A stretch of 12,585 bases of DNA from Capsulimonas sp. (GCA_025963815.1 JAOQAA010000017.1:1-12585); one strand, 5' to 3'. Shown: positions 1 through 8,117, counted from the first letter of the stretch. Notes: generated from the sequence alone by a model not told the origin. Numbers and translations: made by a program.

Positions 1-681
1 GAAGCTCACAAACCTGCTATCGTCTCTGCGGCGAGCATTCGTCGCCGCCTTATAGGTGCTGGCGCTGCTTGGATAGGGTTCCAAGAACTTCTTCAATTTT
101 GCTGGAACAGCAATATTCCGGTTATCCACGTTGCTCATCTCCCTGCTGGAGTGAAGAAATTACGTGCTGTGACGGTTTCGGTCGATGGACGTCCGGCGAT
201 CCTCTTCTTTCGACGGGATACAAAGCCTGCTCAGCACCTTTTTGCCCTTGCTCATGAGATCGGCCATATCTACCTCAACCACCTGGAATTTGCTGGCCTT
301 ATTGTGGACACTGAAACGGAGTTTGGCTTCAACGAAGCGACCGAACGAGAAGCGAATCGCTTTGCGCGCGAACTTCTCACAGGTGGTGAGGAACTGCCGC
401 AAAACTATAATTTTCCCTCTATCCCATCGGAAATTGCTCGTGGATGCAAAGAATACGCAAATCGTCTGCATATTGATCCGAGCTTTCTTGTCGGTGAATG
501 GGAAAAGAAAACGAAGCAGTATAAAGAAGCGCGAACAGCAGTCAATTTCTATATCCAACAGGATGAGAATGCGCTTGCAATAATGGCTGCGGAATTGTCG
601 CGCAGAATTGATTGGGATTTGATTCCTGAGGAAAGCCAGGAATACCTCTTAAATCTCACGAGAGTCGGCGACGCTGATTGA
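1..681 (+). CDS. ImmA/IrrE-family zinc metallopeptidase (5' end outside window)
   Basis: The reading frame is open from base 1, so this is the C-terminal 226 residues of a gene that begins left of the window; the GTG at 151 is probably internal. Counted from base 1, residues 85-89 read HEIGH, the zinc-metalloprotease HExxH motif, and residues 117-122 read EANRFA, where Glu117 would be the third zinc ligand, as in the ImmA/IrrE (COG2856) family. Known members cleave repressors (ImmA on ImmR; IrrE/PprI on DdrO), and many carry an N-terminal Xre helix-turn-helix; that part, if present, is off the edge. The region before the motif (IPVIHVAHLP, then VDGRPAILFF) fits the beta strand leading into the active site. 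The stop overlaps the next gene's start by 4 bases (TTGA), so the two are translationally coupled. Base composition is lower in GC than ilvD next door, which suggests transfer. Family call is firm; substrate is unknown. Confidence 0.88.
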   Translation, partial: EAHKPAIVSAASIRRRLIGAGAAWIGFQELLQFCWNSNIPVIHVAHLPAGVKKLRAVTVSVDGRPAILFFRRDTKPAQHLFALAHEIGHIYLNHLEFAGLIVDTETEFGFNEATEREANRFARELLTGGEELPQNYNFPSIPSEIARGCKEYANRLHIDPSFLVGEWEKKTKQYKEARTAVNFYIQQDENALAIMAAELSRRIDWDLIPEESQEYLLNLTRVGDAD

Positions 682-1292
682 AGTGTCTGATCGATAACGA
701 TATATTAATGTGTCTTGCCGCATTCGATTTGATCGAAGAAGCTCTGGATGCAGTTCAAGTCACTGCGAGCGAAGCATTAGTACTTCCGTCTGCTCAGTAC
801 AAAATTCCGACGTTAGTTCGAAAATATGGAGCCGATGCAGTCGAGCGTGCTCTTTCGTTTGTCAAGACCGCCGCCAAGATATCTCATACTCCTACTTATT
901 TTGAAGCCGTTAGCCGCGTTGCTGTTGATGGCATTGATGCGGGTGAGTTACTTTTGCTTGCGGAGTCCTTAGATCATCCCGTAATTCTGCTAGCTACGGG
1001 GGATAAGCGATTTTTGAAAGCATTCGCCAACAGCGAAACGCATGCTGATGCTCGTGATCACCTTCGCCGCAACGTCGTTTGCCTGGAGTATGTGATTCGG
1101 CTTATAATCACTAGACACGGATTTGAGTATGTTCGGGATCGTATCGTCCCGGAGCGCGAATGCAATACTTCGATGAAGACCGTTTTTGGTTCCGGCCGAT
1201 TGGCCACTCTTGAAAATGTACTCGCCTCATTGGAATACAAATTGCGTGAGCTTGTAGAAGAGACTGGCGATCTATTATTGAGAGATTTCTAA
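678..1292 (+). CDS. PIN-like domain protein, probable ribonuclease partner of the ImmA/IrrE peptidase
   Basis: 204 residues from a TTG start that overlaps the upstream stop by 4 bases; no other start fits the conserved N-terminus. The order of acidic residues matches a PIN-like RNase fold: Asp6 and Asp8 at the end of strand 1 (KCLIDNDIL), Asp88 and Glu90 in DAGELLLL, and Asp109 in ATGDKRFL, the usual position of the last metal ligand. About 90 further residues (115-204) are helical-looking and not recognised. PIN nucleases are commonly toxins of type II toxin-antitoxin pairs, and COG2856 peptidases often sit beside regulated toxic partners. I infer a two-gene toxin or defence-type module in which the peptidase controls activity, but this is not shown by the sequence. 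It could instead be a housekeeping-type PIN protein. It ends at a strong terminator 5 bases after the stop. Confidence 0.72.
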   Translation: MKCLIDNDILMCLAAFDLIEEALDAVQVTASEALVLPSAQYKIPTLVRKYGADAVERALSFVKTAAKISHTPTYFEAVSRVAVDGIDAGELLLLAESLDHPVILLATGDKRFLKAFANSETHADARDHLRRNVVCLEYVIRLIITRHGFEYVRDRIVPERECNTSMKTVFGSGRLATLENVLASLEYKLRELVEETGDLLLRDF

Positions 1293-1296
1293 AAAC

Positions 1297-1334
1297 AAAA
1301 GGCCGCCGCGACGTGATTGTCGCGGCGGCCTTTT
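1297..1334. terminator. Bidirectional intrinsic terminator
   Basis: A perfect 12-bp GC-rich stem (GGCCGCCGCGAC, 1301-1312, with its complement at 1319-1330) has a 6-base loop. It is flanked by AAAA on the left and TTTT on the right, which extend the pairing to 16 bp. It lies between the stop of the PIN-like gene and the stop of ilvD, which converge, so it can end transcription from both sides. Confidence 0.93.
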
Positions 1335-1346
1335 ATCGTTGAGATC

Positions 1347-3209
1347 TTATCGTTTGCGGCCGGTGATCTGTGTGACGTCGCGGACGGCGCCGCGGGCGGC
1401 GCTGGTGGTCATGGCGGCGTAGGCTTGCAGGGCGGGAGTGACGTGGCGCTTGCGGGGTTCGGCTGGCTGCCAGCCGCCTTCGGGGCGGTCTTCTTGGGTT
1501 TGGCGGCGCGAGGCGAGCTCGGCGTCGGAGACGTTGAGGTGGATGGTGCGGTTCGGGATGTCGATGTCGATCCGGTCGCCGTTTTCCACCAGACCGATGG
1601 TTCCGCCTTCGGCGGCTTCGGGGGAGGCGTGGCCGATGGACAGACCCGAGGTGCCGCCGGAGAAACGGCCGTCGGTGACGAGGGCGCAGGCTTTGCCGAG
1701 GCCGCGGGATTTCAGATAGCTCGTCGGGTAGAGCATCTCCTGCATGCCGGGGCCGCCCTTGGGACCTTCGTAGCGGATGACGACGACATCGCCGGCCAGC
1801 ACGTCGTCGTTGAGGATGCCGGCGACGGCGGCGTCCTGGCTTTCGAAGACGCGGGCGGGGCCGGAGAAGACGAGGTTGGAAGCGTCCACGCCGGCGGTCT
1901 TGACGATGCAGCCGTCCTCGGCGAGGTTGCCGTAGAGCACAGCGAGGCCGCCGTCCTTGCTGTAGGCGTTCTCAACGGAGCGGATGACGCCTGCGGCGCG
2001 GTCGGTGTCCAGTTCAGCGTAGCGCCGACTCTGGCTGAAGGCCTGGGTCGTGCGAACGCCGCCGGGAGCGGCTTTGAAGAACTCGGTGACCTTCGGATCG
2101 TCGGTGCGGGTGACATCCCATTGATCGATCGCGTCGGCGAGGGTGGGAGTATGGATTGTGCTGACGTCGGTATTCAGCAGATTTCCGCGCTCCATTTCGC
2201 CGAGGATCGAGAAGATGCCGCCGGCCCGATGCACGTCCTCCATATGCACGTCGCCGCGCGAGGGGGCGACTTTACACAGATTGGGGACGAGGCGGGAGAG
2301 GCGGTCGATATCGCGCATGGTGAAGTCGACGCCGGCTTCGTGCGCGGCGGCGAGTAGGTGCAGGACCGTGTTGGTGGACCCGCCCATCGCGATATCCAGC
2401 GACATGGCGTTCTCGAAGGCCGCGAGCGTGGCGATGGAGCGCGGCAGCACGCTGTAGTCGTCCTGCTCGTAGTGGCGCTTGGTGATCTCGACAATCACGC
2501 GGCCCGCTTCCAGGAACAGATGCTTGCGGTCCGAGTGGGTGGCGAGGGTGGAGCCGTTGCCGGGGAGCGAAAGGCCGAGGGCTTCGGTGAGGCAGTTCAT
2601 GGAGTTGGCGGTGAACATGCCCGAACACGACCCGCAGGTGGGACAGGAGGCGCGCTCCATCGCGTCGCTTTCCTCATCGGTCACCTTGTCGTCGGCGCCC
2701 GCCACCATGGCGTCCACCAGGTCGACCGCGCGCTCGACGCCCTTCCATACGACCTTGCCGGCCTCCATCGGTCCGCCGGAGACGAACACGGTAGGGACGT
2801 TCAGGCGCAGGGACGCCATCAGCATTCCCGGCGTAATTTTATCACAGTTGGAGATACACACAAGCGCGTCGGCGCAGTGGGCGTTCACCATGTACTCGAC
2901 GCTGTCGGCGATCAGATCGCGCGACGGCAGGCTGTAGAGCATCCCGTCGTGGCCCATCGCGATCCCGTCGTCCACGGCGATCGTGTTAAACTCTTTGGCG
3001 ACGCCGCCCGCCGCCTCGATTTCACGAGCGACGAGCTGTCCAAGGTCCTTCAAATGGACATGTCCAGGGACGAACTGAGTGAACGAGTTGGAGATGGCGA
3101 TGATCGGCTTGCCGAAGTCGCCGTCCTTCATGCCGGTCGCGCGCCAAAGGCCGCGCGCGCCGGCCATGTTACGGCCATGGGTGGTGGTGCGAGAGCGATA
3201 CGTGGGCAT
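1347..3209 (-). CDS. ilvD: Dihydroxy-acid dehydratase IlvD
   Basis: 620 residues, close to the roughly 616 of the E. coli enzyme. It dehydrates 2,3-dihydroxyisovalerate and 2,3-dihydroxy-3-methylvalerate to the 2-keto acids in cytoplasmic valine and isoleucine synthesis. Key residues fall at the numbering known for E. coli IlvD: Asp81 (VDDG), the metal-binding Cys122-Asp123-Lys124 (SNCDKITPG), and Cys195 in [12 protein letters not shown], giving iron-sulfur cluster ligands and the Mg-binding aspartate and lysine. The C-terminal GRFSGGTSG supplies the catalytic serine loop. The ATG start (cat at 3207-3209) has GAGG a suitable distance upstream and gives the conserved N-terminus ([20 protein letters not shown]). 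It is monocistronic here, with its own promoter-like box at 3251-3259 and a terminator beyond the stop. No other ilv genes are in the window. Long antisense frames inside it are shadows of high GC. Confidence 0.98.
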   Translation of the reverse strand: MPTYRSRTTTHGRNMAGARGLWRATGMKDGDFGKPIIAISNSFTQFVPGHVHLKDLGQLVAREIEAAGGVAKEFNTIAVDDGIAMGHDGMLYSLPSRDLIADSVEYMVNAHCADALVCISNCDKITPGMLMASLRLNVPTVFVSGGPMEAGKVVWKGVERAVDLVDAMVAGADDKVTDEESDAMERASCPTCGSCSGMFTANSMNCLTEALGLSLPGNGSTLATHSDRKHLFLEAGRVIVEITKRHYEQDDYSVLPRSIATLAAFENAMSLDIAMGGSTNTVLHLLAAAHEAGVDFTMRDIDRLSRLVPNLCKVAPSRGDVHMEDVHRAGGIFSILGEMERGNLLNTDVSTIHTPTLADAIDQWDVTRTDDPKVTEFFKAAPGGVRTTQAFSQSRRYAELDTDRAAGVIRSVENAYSKDGGLAVLYGNLAEDGCIVKTAGVDASNLVFSGPARVFESQDAAVAGILNDDVLAGDVVVIRYEGPKGGPGMQEMLYPTSYLKSRGLGKACALVTDGRFSGGTSGLSIGHASPEAAEGGTIGLVENGDRIDIDIPNRTIHLNVSDAELASRRQTQEDRPEGGWQPAEPRKRHVTPALQAYAAMTTSAARGAVRDVTQITGRKR

Positions 3210-3250
3210 TGCTAAAATCCTCGTCGATTTGGAAAGTTCTTATCGGAATC

Positions 3251-3259
3251 AGTATAACA
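3251..3259 (-). promoter_or_regulatory. Extended -10 promoter element for ilvD
   Basis: On the minus strand this reads TGTTATACT, i.e. an extended -10 (TGn) followed by TATACT, 41 bases upstream of the ilvD ATG. No good -35 is seen at 16-18 bp, which is tolerated for extended -10 promoters. The 81-base gap to the preceding gene has no other signal. Confidence 0.45.
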
Positions 3260-3290
3260 TCTTTGACGCCAATACCATTCCCCAACGGCG

Positions 3291-5639
3291 TTATTTGCCT
3301 TGCGCCAATCGAACTCCTCGCTTGGCGAGAAACGCTCGCAGCTCGCCAAACGCATGCTGCGTCGCCTTGGGGTTGTTAGAATTGTCCATATGAATCATGG
3401 TGATCGTCGTCCCTTTGGGATATTGCGCCAGCTTGCGGCGTAGGTCTGCGCGCGATGTGAGCGTGTACTGGCCGATGCGCCAGGATTCGTTTTGGCCATC
3501 GTCATTCACCGTGTCGCCCGCAAGAAAGACTTGGTCATCGTGATCAATGGTGTAGACCCAGAACCAGCGTTCATGCTTTTGGTCTGGAAAGAGCGCTCGG
3601 ATTTCGTCGAGCTGTTTATGGTCGATAAGCCAGGCCGGCGATGACGCCAATGCGTCGGCGGTTTTGCGCCGCGAGCCGTTGTCCAGGGATGCCTGCCCCA
3701 GCGCCGTCAGGCGGCGCAGCTGCGCCCAGAGCGCCGCTTCGGCTTCGGGGGAGCCGTGCGCCCCCAGAGTTTGGGCGGCGTCGCCGGCCACATCCGGATC
3801 AGGATCATTCAGAGCAGTCAGGGCGATCTGCTGTAATTGCGGCGGCATGAATAACGCGTGAGGGCGTCGATATTGCGTGACATCGCTCAAAAGCGTTCGA
3901 TAACAGCCCGTGACCTTGCGCGCCGCGAGCGCCTTTACAATCCTGGCGGCGCCGAAATCGGGATCGACGCGCAGAAAGTAGGCAAGCAGCGCGGCTTTGG
4001 GCGCACAGGACCATTCGTCGTCTTTATCGCCGTAGAACGCTTTGACTTGCGGCAGGATGGCGCGGGTTCCATAGCGCTGGATGAGAAGAGCGATGGTGTC
4101 TGTATCGCCGCCCGCAGACAGATTGGCCGCCAGCGTTGATTCGATCTTGGGCAAGGTGGCGTCCGGCAGGTTGACGAGGAGGTCCGTGTTGACCTGAGGA
4201 TGTGGGCTCTGGATTTCCGCGAGGATGAGCTGCCGGCCTTCCTTGGGAGATAATTCGAAGAGACGCCGCAGCGCGATGGTGCGGTGATCCCGGATTTCAT
4301 AGTCTGATCTGCCCTGGGGATTTTTGTAGAGGGTTCGCAGAACTTCGAGCATCTTGGGGCTTTGCAGGTATGGCCGCCAGTAATTGAGCAAAAGAGAATA
4401 TTGCTCGATCGGCGTGAGCGCGCCGAATTCAGCGATCAAGATGGAGCCGACCTCCGCCGGCGGCGGGCTGGAAACGGCACGGCGTACGGAGGTATCCAAC
4501 AGCGTGTAGGCGCTTCGCGCATGGGCGGCGCCGTGTTTGAGGGAAAGGGCCGTTCGGAGATCTCCGACTTCCTGTTCGGCAAACCTCCCTGGCGCGGAAA
4601 AGCGGGCCGTTTGGTCTTTCCGCCATGCGTCCTGCACTGCGGGTGCGCCGCTGGGAGCCGGCGGCGAGGGATCGGGGTAGGCGATCAGTGTCTGAAGCTG
4701 CGCCATATCCAGCATGAAATCCGTGGCGACAGGGAAGCTAGGATCGCGGAGTTTTGCCTGCATTTGCGTAACAACGCCTGGCCCGCGCCGGGACCCTAGC
4801 AGCCCCAGCCGCGCCTCGTGATACCAGAATGCATACTGCATATCCGACGTCGTTGTTACGCCATAGCGGTCGATGATCGCCTGTGCGGATTCCGGCGTGT
4901 CCAGAAATCGAATGACTCGCGCGGCGTCCATGCCGGGCTTTCCGTCGCTTGCTTCGCTTTGAAAGGTCGGCAGCGCCTTCGCCAGAGTTTGAGCCGACCA
5001 GACGGGATCAGGCGGCAGGATCTCGATTTGAACGACATTGGAGGTCGTTGTCAGTGGTCCTAGCGATTGGATACTCACTTGCGAATCCGTGAGGCGCTGC
5101 ATGTGCTTCGTTTGTAGATAGATCCGATAAACTCCGGGCCGATCGAAGCGCCTCCAGTCATTGAGCGTCAATCCGATGGAAATCAGCGCCGTGTCCATCG
5201 TCTCCCAGTTCGGGCCGCCGCCGCCATAACCGCCTGGTTTCGCCGGGTCGTAATACGAACGCAGTGGGTCGGGGGCATCCTGCTCACGGTCGATGACGAA
5301 GATGTCGCTGGACCAGGGCATATCCCGATCTCTGCCACTACTGGATGATTTGTCATTATTGAGCCGATACTGCTTGGCGTTCCGGCTGGAAAAGACAGCT
5401 TCGATGGGGATTACTTCGCCCATATGGAACTGTGTCTTACCCTCCGGCAGCCGAAGCATACAGGTGACATCGGCGGGGTTCTTCGCCATCTCCTGCGTGT
5501 GGCGCGAATCGAAATTCTGTGCAGCGACCGTTGCTGCGGCGTCTTGAGCGAAAATACGGCCTGCGGCGCCCATTGCCAGCAGCGCGATCACCGCGCAAAG
5601 TAGTGTTTTTCCGTGGATTGTTAGGTTTGGTTTGATCAT
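3291..5639 (-). CDS. Large secreted protein of unknown function with HEAT-like helical repeats
   Basis: I choose the ATG at 5639 (782 residues) over the longer 5690 start. GAGG lies 8 bases before this ATG, and the protein then begins with a clean Sec signal peptide: Lys-containing n-region, hydrophobic core around residues 12-26 (TLLCAVIALLAMG), and likely cleavage near FAQ-DA (about residue 32). Residues about 57-95 (CMLRLPEGKTQFHMGEVIP) look like a beta-sandwich binding domain. Residues 100-220 continue beta-rich and Gly/Pro-rich. The middle is helical; residues about 603-645 (ALNDPDPDVAGDAAQTLGAH) are typical of HEAT or PBS-lyase-like repeats. The C-terminal 90 residues (WVYTIDHDDQVFLAG to the end) look like a separate alpha/beta domain. 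No catalytic motif is recognised. It is probably exported to the periplasm or surface. It lies 81 bases before ilvD and has no obvious functional link to its neighbours. Confidence 0.85.
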   Translation of the reverse strand: MIKPNLTIHGKTLLCAVIALLAMGAAGRIFAQDAAATVAAQNFDSRHTQEMAKNPADVTCMLRLPEGKTQFHMGEVIPIEAVFSSRNAKQYRLNNDKSSSSGRDRDMPWSSDIFVIDREQDAPDPLRSYYDPAKPGGYGGGGPNWETMDTALISIGLTLNDWRRFDRPGVYRIYLQTKHMQRLTDSQVSIQSLGPLTTTSNVVQIEILPPDPVWSAQTLAKALPTFQSEASDGKPGMDAARVIRFLDTPESAQAIIDRYGVTTTSDMQYAFWYHEARLGLLGSRRGPGVVTQMQAKLRDPSFPVATDFMLDMAQLQTLIAYPDPSPPAPSGAPAVQDAWRKDQTARFSAPGRFAEQEVGDLRTALSLKHGAAHARSAYTLLDTSVRRAVSSPPPAEVGSILIAEFGALTPIEQYSLLLNYWRPYLQSPKMLEVLRTLYKNPQGRSDYEIRDHRTIALRRLFELSPKEGRQLILAEIQSPHPQVNTDLLVNLPDATLPKIESTLAANLSAGGDTDTIALLIQRYGTRAILPQVKAFYGDKDDEWSCAPKAALLAYFLRVDPDFGAARIVKALAARKVTGCYRTLLSDVTQYRRPHALFMPPQLQQIALTALNDPDPDVAGDAAQTLGAHGSPEAEAALWAQLRRLTALGQASLDNGSRRKTADALASSPAWLIDHKQLDEIRALFPDQKHERWFWVYTIDHDDQVFLAGDTVNDDGQNESWRIGQYTLTSRADLRRKLAQYPKGTTITMIHMDNSNNPKATQHAFGELRAFLAKRGVRLAQGK

Positions 5640-5694
5640 AACAATAACCTCATGAAGGTTTATGATACTGCAATGGCGCGATTTCTTCATGTTC

Positions 5695-5853
5695 GGTCTC
5701 CCTGTCTCCCAATCCTGGGGGGAAGAGTTTGTCGCGCGTGTGTTTGGAACTGCCGTCGCGTGCTTACGTTAAAGAAGAAACGCGACAAGCGTCTATTTCG
5801 ATCTAATCGCCCTACGACTAACTCCTCACCTAGGATTGGGGGGCAGGGGGGCC
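5695..5853. repeat. Nested inverted repeat (possible MITE-like or structured intergenic element)
   Basis: The left arm (5695-5734) and right arm (5815-5853) are inverted copies that match at roughly four of five positions, including an uninterrupted CCCAATCCT core (plus strand on the left, AGGATTGGG on the right) and the inner AGTTnGTCG edge. About 80 bases lie between them, holding a second small inverted repeat (GTCGCGT at 5755-5761, ACGCGAC at 5780-5786). The right arm reaches into the tetR gene and supplies its last seven codons and stop. The element sits between two tandem minus-strand genes, so it could also fold as a transcript-end structure for tetR. No clear target-site duplication was seen. 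Confidence 0.6.
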
Positions 5854-6501
5854 GCATCCGGATTCGTCTTTCCCAAACATAATATCCAAATGCGCGGCGA
5901 ACATCGCCTCCATGTCCAGCGGGTGTTCGGGGTCGAAGACGCCGTTCCAGAGGACGGCGAGCATGTTGGGGGCGATCATCAGATGCGGGAATCGGACGAG
6001 CGCGTCGGTGGTGAGTTCGCCGGTTTCGACGCCGCGCTGGGCGAGGCGGCGGATGATCTCCGCGATGGGATCGAAGACGAGTTCGCGGAACATGATGGCG
6101 AGCGCGGGGAAGCGGCTGCTTTCGGCGAGGATCAGGCGGAAGACCGGGGCGCGCTTGGAGCGCTCCATATCGCGGACGATCGGCAGGACGACGCTCCAAA
6201 TGGCGTCCCGGAGGCGCACGCCCGGTTCGGGGGACATCAGCGTGAGATGGGCCAATGGTACGGCGATTACCTCGCGCAGCACGCCTTCGAAGAGCGCTTC
6301 TTTGTCGGTAAAATAGCGGTAGACGGTCCCCTTCGCTACGCCGGCGCGGGCGGCGACGTCTTCCATGCGGGCGTCGGAAAAACCGCGCTCCAGAAAAACA
6401 TCCAGTGCGGCGGCGACAATTGCCTGGCGGGTTTGCGTTGTTTTCGCCACACTCGGGCGGCGGGTGCGGGGCTTAGATTCGATGGGCTTGGGTTCATTCA
6501 C
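5830..6501 (-). CDS. TetR/AcrR-family transcriptional repressor
   Basis: 223 residues from a GTG start. The N-terminal helix-turn-helix spans about residues 23-68: TRQAIVAAALDVFLERGF, then MEDVAARAGVAKGTVYRYF, then DKEALFEGV, the classic TetR signature. The C-terminal ligand-binding and dimerisation domain is helical and unassigned to a ligand. It is divergent from the FAD monooxygenase at 6601, and a perfect 16-bp palindrome lies 11 bases upstream of its start, so it very probably represses both itself and the monooxygenase, with an aromatic or drug-like inducer (inference). There is no Shine-Dalgarno before the GTG, and the predicted transcription start is almost on it, so the mRNA may be leaderless. 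The last seven residues (GPPAPQS) are encoded by one arm of the 5695-5853 repeat, so the original C-terminus was probably replaced. Confidence 0.93.
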   Translation of the reverse strand: MNEPKPIESKPRTRRPSVAKTTQTRQAIVAAALDVFLERGFSDARMEDVAARAGVAKGTVYRYFTDKEALFEGVLREVIAVPLAHLTLMSPEPGVRLRDAIWSVVLPIVRDMERSKRAPVFRLILAESSRFPALAIMFRELVFDPIAEIIRRLAQRGVETGELTTDALVRFPHLMIAPNMLAVLWNGVFDPEHPLDMEAMFAAHLDIMFGKDESGCGPPAPQS

Positions 6502-6508
6502 AAAAATT

Positions 6509-6538
6509 ATTATGACCCATGGGTCATTTTATTGACAA
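6509..6538 (-). promoter_or_regulatory. tetR promoter
   Basis: On the minus strand, TTGTCA (6533-6538) and CATAAT (6509-6514) are separated by 18 bp; each matches the sigma-70 consensus at five of six positions. The palindromic operator fills most of the spacer and overlaps the -10. Transcription would begin at about 6502, at the GTG start codon. Confidence 0.55.
6512..6527. promoter_or_regulatory. Palindromic operator, probable TetR-family binding site
   Basis: ATGACCCATGGGTCAT is a perfect 16-bp palindrome in the 99-base divergent region. Size, symmetry and placement suit a TetR-family dimer. It lies between the -35 and -10 of the tetR promoter and ends 4 bases before the TTGACA of the monooxygenase promoter, so one bound dimer could block both. 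Confidence 0.75.
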
Positions 6539-6562
6539 GTCTCTGCAAATTTGGGTAATACT
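6532..6562 (+). promoter_or_regulatory. Promoter of the FAD monooxygenase gene
   Basis: A consensus -35 TTGACA (6532-6537) is followed after 18-19 bp by a weak -10 within TAATACT (6556-6562). The -35 shares bases with the -35 of the opposing tetR promoter, so the two promoters probably compete as well as sharing the operator. Confidence 0.5.
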
Positions 6563-6600
6563 GACTTAATAGTCACTTTTATGACGGGAAGGTGTTCACC

Positions 6601-8112
6601 ATGTCCAATACTCAAGTTCTGATCGTGGGAGCTGGGCCGACTGGTCTTGTGCTCGCTTTGAATCTCGCGCGCCACGGCGTTTCGTTTCGGATCATTGATA
6701 AGAACAGCGGGCCGGGGCAGGCGTCGCGGGCGATGGTCGTGCATGCGCGGACGCTGGAGTTCTATCGGCAATTGGGGTTTGGCGACGAGGTGGTCAGCCT
6801 GGGAATCCCGATGGAAGCCGTCCATTTCCGCGAGGGCAATGAAGAGGTCGCGAAGCTGGATTTCAAGGACAACGGCGCGGGCCTCAGCCCTTACCCGTTC
6901 GCCCTTTGTTTCCCGCAGGACGACCATGAGCGTTTCTTGGTGGCGAAGCTCGCCGAGGCGAGCGTCGCGATTGAGTGGAATACGGAGCTGAAAGAGTTCA
7001 TCGATGATGGCTCTCATGTCCAGGCCACCCTGGAGAAGGACGGCTCCGAAGAAACCGTCCAGGCCGATTATCTGTGCGGCTGCGACGGCGCGCGCAGCCG
7101 CGTGCGCCAAACACTGGGCTTCGACTTTCCCGGCGGCACGTATGACCAGGACTTCTATGTCGCGGATGTCAAAGTCGCTAACGGGGAAAATCGCGACTTG
7201 ATCATCAACGTCGGCTCGCACACGTTCGTGCTGATGCTTCCCGTCCACAGCACGGGGATGCAACGCTTGATCGGCATCGTCCCGCCGGAACTCGCGGGCC
7301 AGACAAATGTCACGTTTGAGCAGATCCAGCCGAGCGCCGAGAAGATGATCGACACAACCGTCGAGCAGGTCCACTGGTTTTCGACTTACCATGTACATCA
7401 CCGCGTGGCGAGCCACTTCCGCGCCGGCCGCATCTTCATTGCTGGCGACGCCGGCCACATCCACAGCCCGGCGGGCGGGCAGGGGATGAACACGGGGATC
7501 GGCGACGCCGTGAACCTAAGTTGGAAACTCGCCCACGTCCTCCAGGGCCGCATCGACCCCTCCGTGCTCGACACCTACGAAGAGGAGCGCATCAAGTTCG
7601 CGCGCACGCTCGTCGCCACCACCGATCGCGCCTTTGAGGCCATGGTGGGCGAGGGCGTCGGAAGCCAGATCTTCCGCACCTGGCTCCTGCCGCACGTCCT
7701 CCCATTCCTGACCGGTTTCAGCGCCGTGCGCCAAACCATGTTCAGCGCCGTCTCCCAGACCCGCATCAACTACCACGGCAGCGCGCTCAGCCAAGGCCAC
7801 GCCGGCGACCTCCAGGGGGGAGACCGCCTCCCCTGGACCCCCGCGCCCGCCACCGACAACTTCGCCCCCCTCAGCGCCCTCGACTGGCAAATCCACATCT
7901 ACGGCGCCCCAACTCCCGACCTCCGCGCCGCCGCCTCCGACCTCGGCCTCCCGATCCAAGAGTTCCCCTGGACCGACGCCGCCGAGCACGCCGGATTAGA
8001 AAAGGACGCCTTCTACCTGGTGCGCCCCGACGGCTACGTCGCGCTGGCGTCGGCGCATCAAGACATCGAGCCGCTGAAGGCATACGCCGCCAAGTTCGCC
8101 TTCCAACCCTAA
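6601..8112 (+). CDS. FAD-dependent monooxygenase (aromatic hydroxylase, PheA/TfdB/MhpA type)
   Basis: 503 residues from the ATG at 6601; GGAAGG 8 bases upstream is the ribosome site, and the in-frame GTG at 6592 overlaps it and is less likely. All three motifs of group A flavin hydroxylases are present: GxGxxG at residues 10-15 (VGAGPTG) with acidic Asp33 at the end of strand 2, the DG motif at 162-168 (CDGARSRVR) for FAD and NAD(P)H, and the GD motif at 282-283 (FIAGDAGHIHSP) followed by GGQGMNTGIGDAVNLSWKL. About residues 410-503 fit the thioredoxin-like C-terminal domain of phenol-hydroxylase relatives, without a CxxC. It would hydroxylate an aromatic or polyketide-like compound, antibiotics included, using NAD(P)H and oxygen in the cytoplasm. 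The divergent TetR gene and shared operator suggest substrate-induced expression. The exact substrate cannot be read from the sequence. Confidence 0.94.
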   Translation: MSNTQVLIVGAGPTGLVLALNLARHGVSFRIIDKNSGPGQASRAMVVHARTLEFYRQLGFGDEVVSLGIPMEAVHFREGNEEVAKLDFKDNGAGLSPYPFALCFPQDDHERFLVAKLAEASVAIEWNTELKEFIDDGSHVQATLEKDGSEETVQADYLCGCDGARSRVRQTLGFDFPGGTYDQDFYVADVKVANGENRDLIINVGSHTFVLMLPVHSTGMQRLIGIVPPELAGQTNVTFEQIQPSAEKMIDTTVEQVHWFSTYHVHHRVASHFRAGRIFIAGDAGHIHSPAGGQGMNTGIGDAVNLSWKLAHVLQGRIDPSVLDTYEEERIKFARTLVATTDRAFEAMVGEGVGSQIFRTWLLPHVLPFLTGFSAVRQTMFSAVSQTRINYHGSALSQGHAGDLQGGDRLPWTPAPATDNFAPLSALDWQIHIYGAPTPDLRAAASDLGLPIQEFPWTDAAEHAGLEKDAFYLVRPDGYVALASAHQDIEPLKAYAAKFAFQP

Positions 8113-8117
8113 GCATA

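Noticed and set aside
1317..3215. Two long plus-strand frames (346 and 285 codons) opposite ilvD
   Set aside because: They are Gly/Ala/Val/Asp-rich shadows of a high-GC gene; ilvD on the other strand has full-length conserved motifs and a ribosome site.
5639..5690. Upstream start at 5690 for the large secreted protein
   Set aside because: It would add 17 residues before a normal signal peptide; the ATG at 5639 has a well-placed GAGG and gives a regular Sec signal.
5836..6558. 240-codon plus-strand frame opposite the TetR gene
   Set aside because: Low-complexity translation with no motif; the opposite strand carries an unmistakable TetR helix-turn-helix.
6529..7464. 311-codon minus-strand frame opposite the FAD monooxygenase
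   Set aside because: It overlaps the GxGxxG and DG motif coding region of a clear flavin hydroxylase and crosses the divergent promoter.
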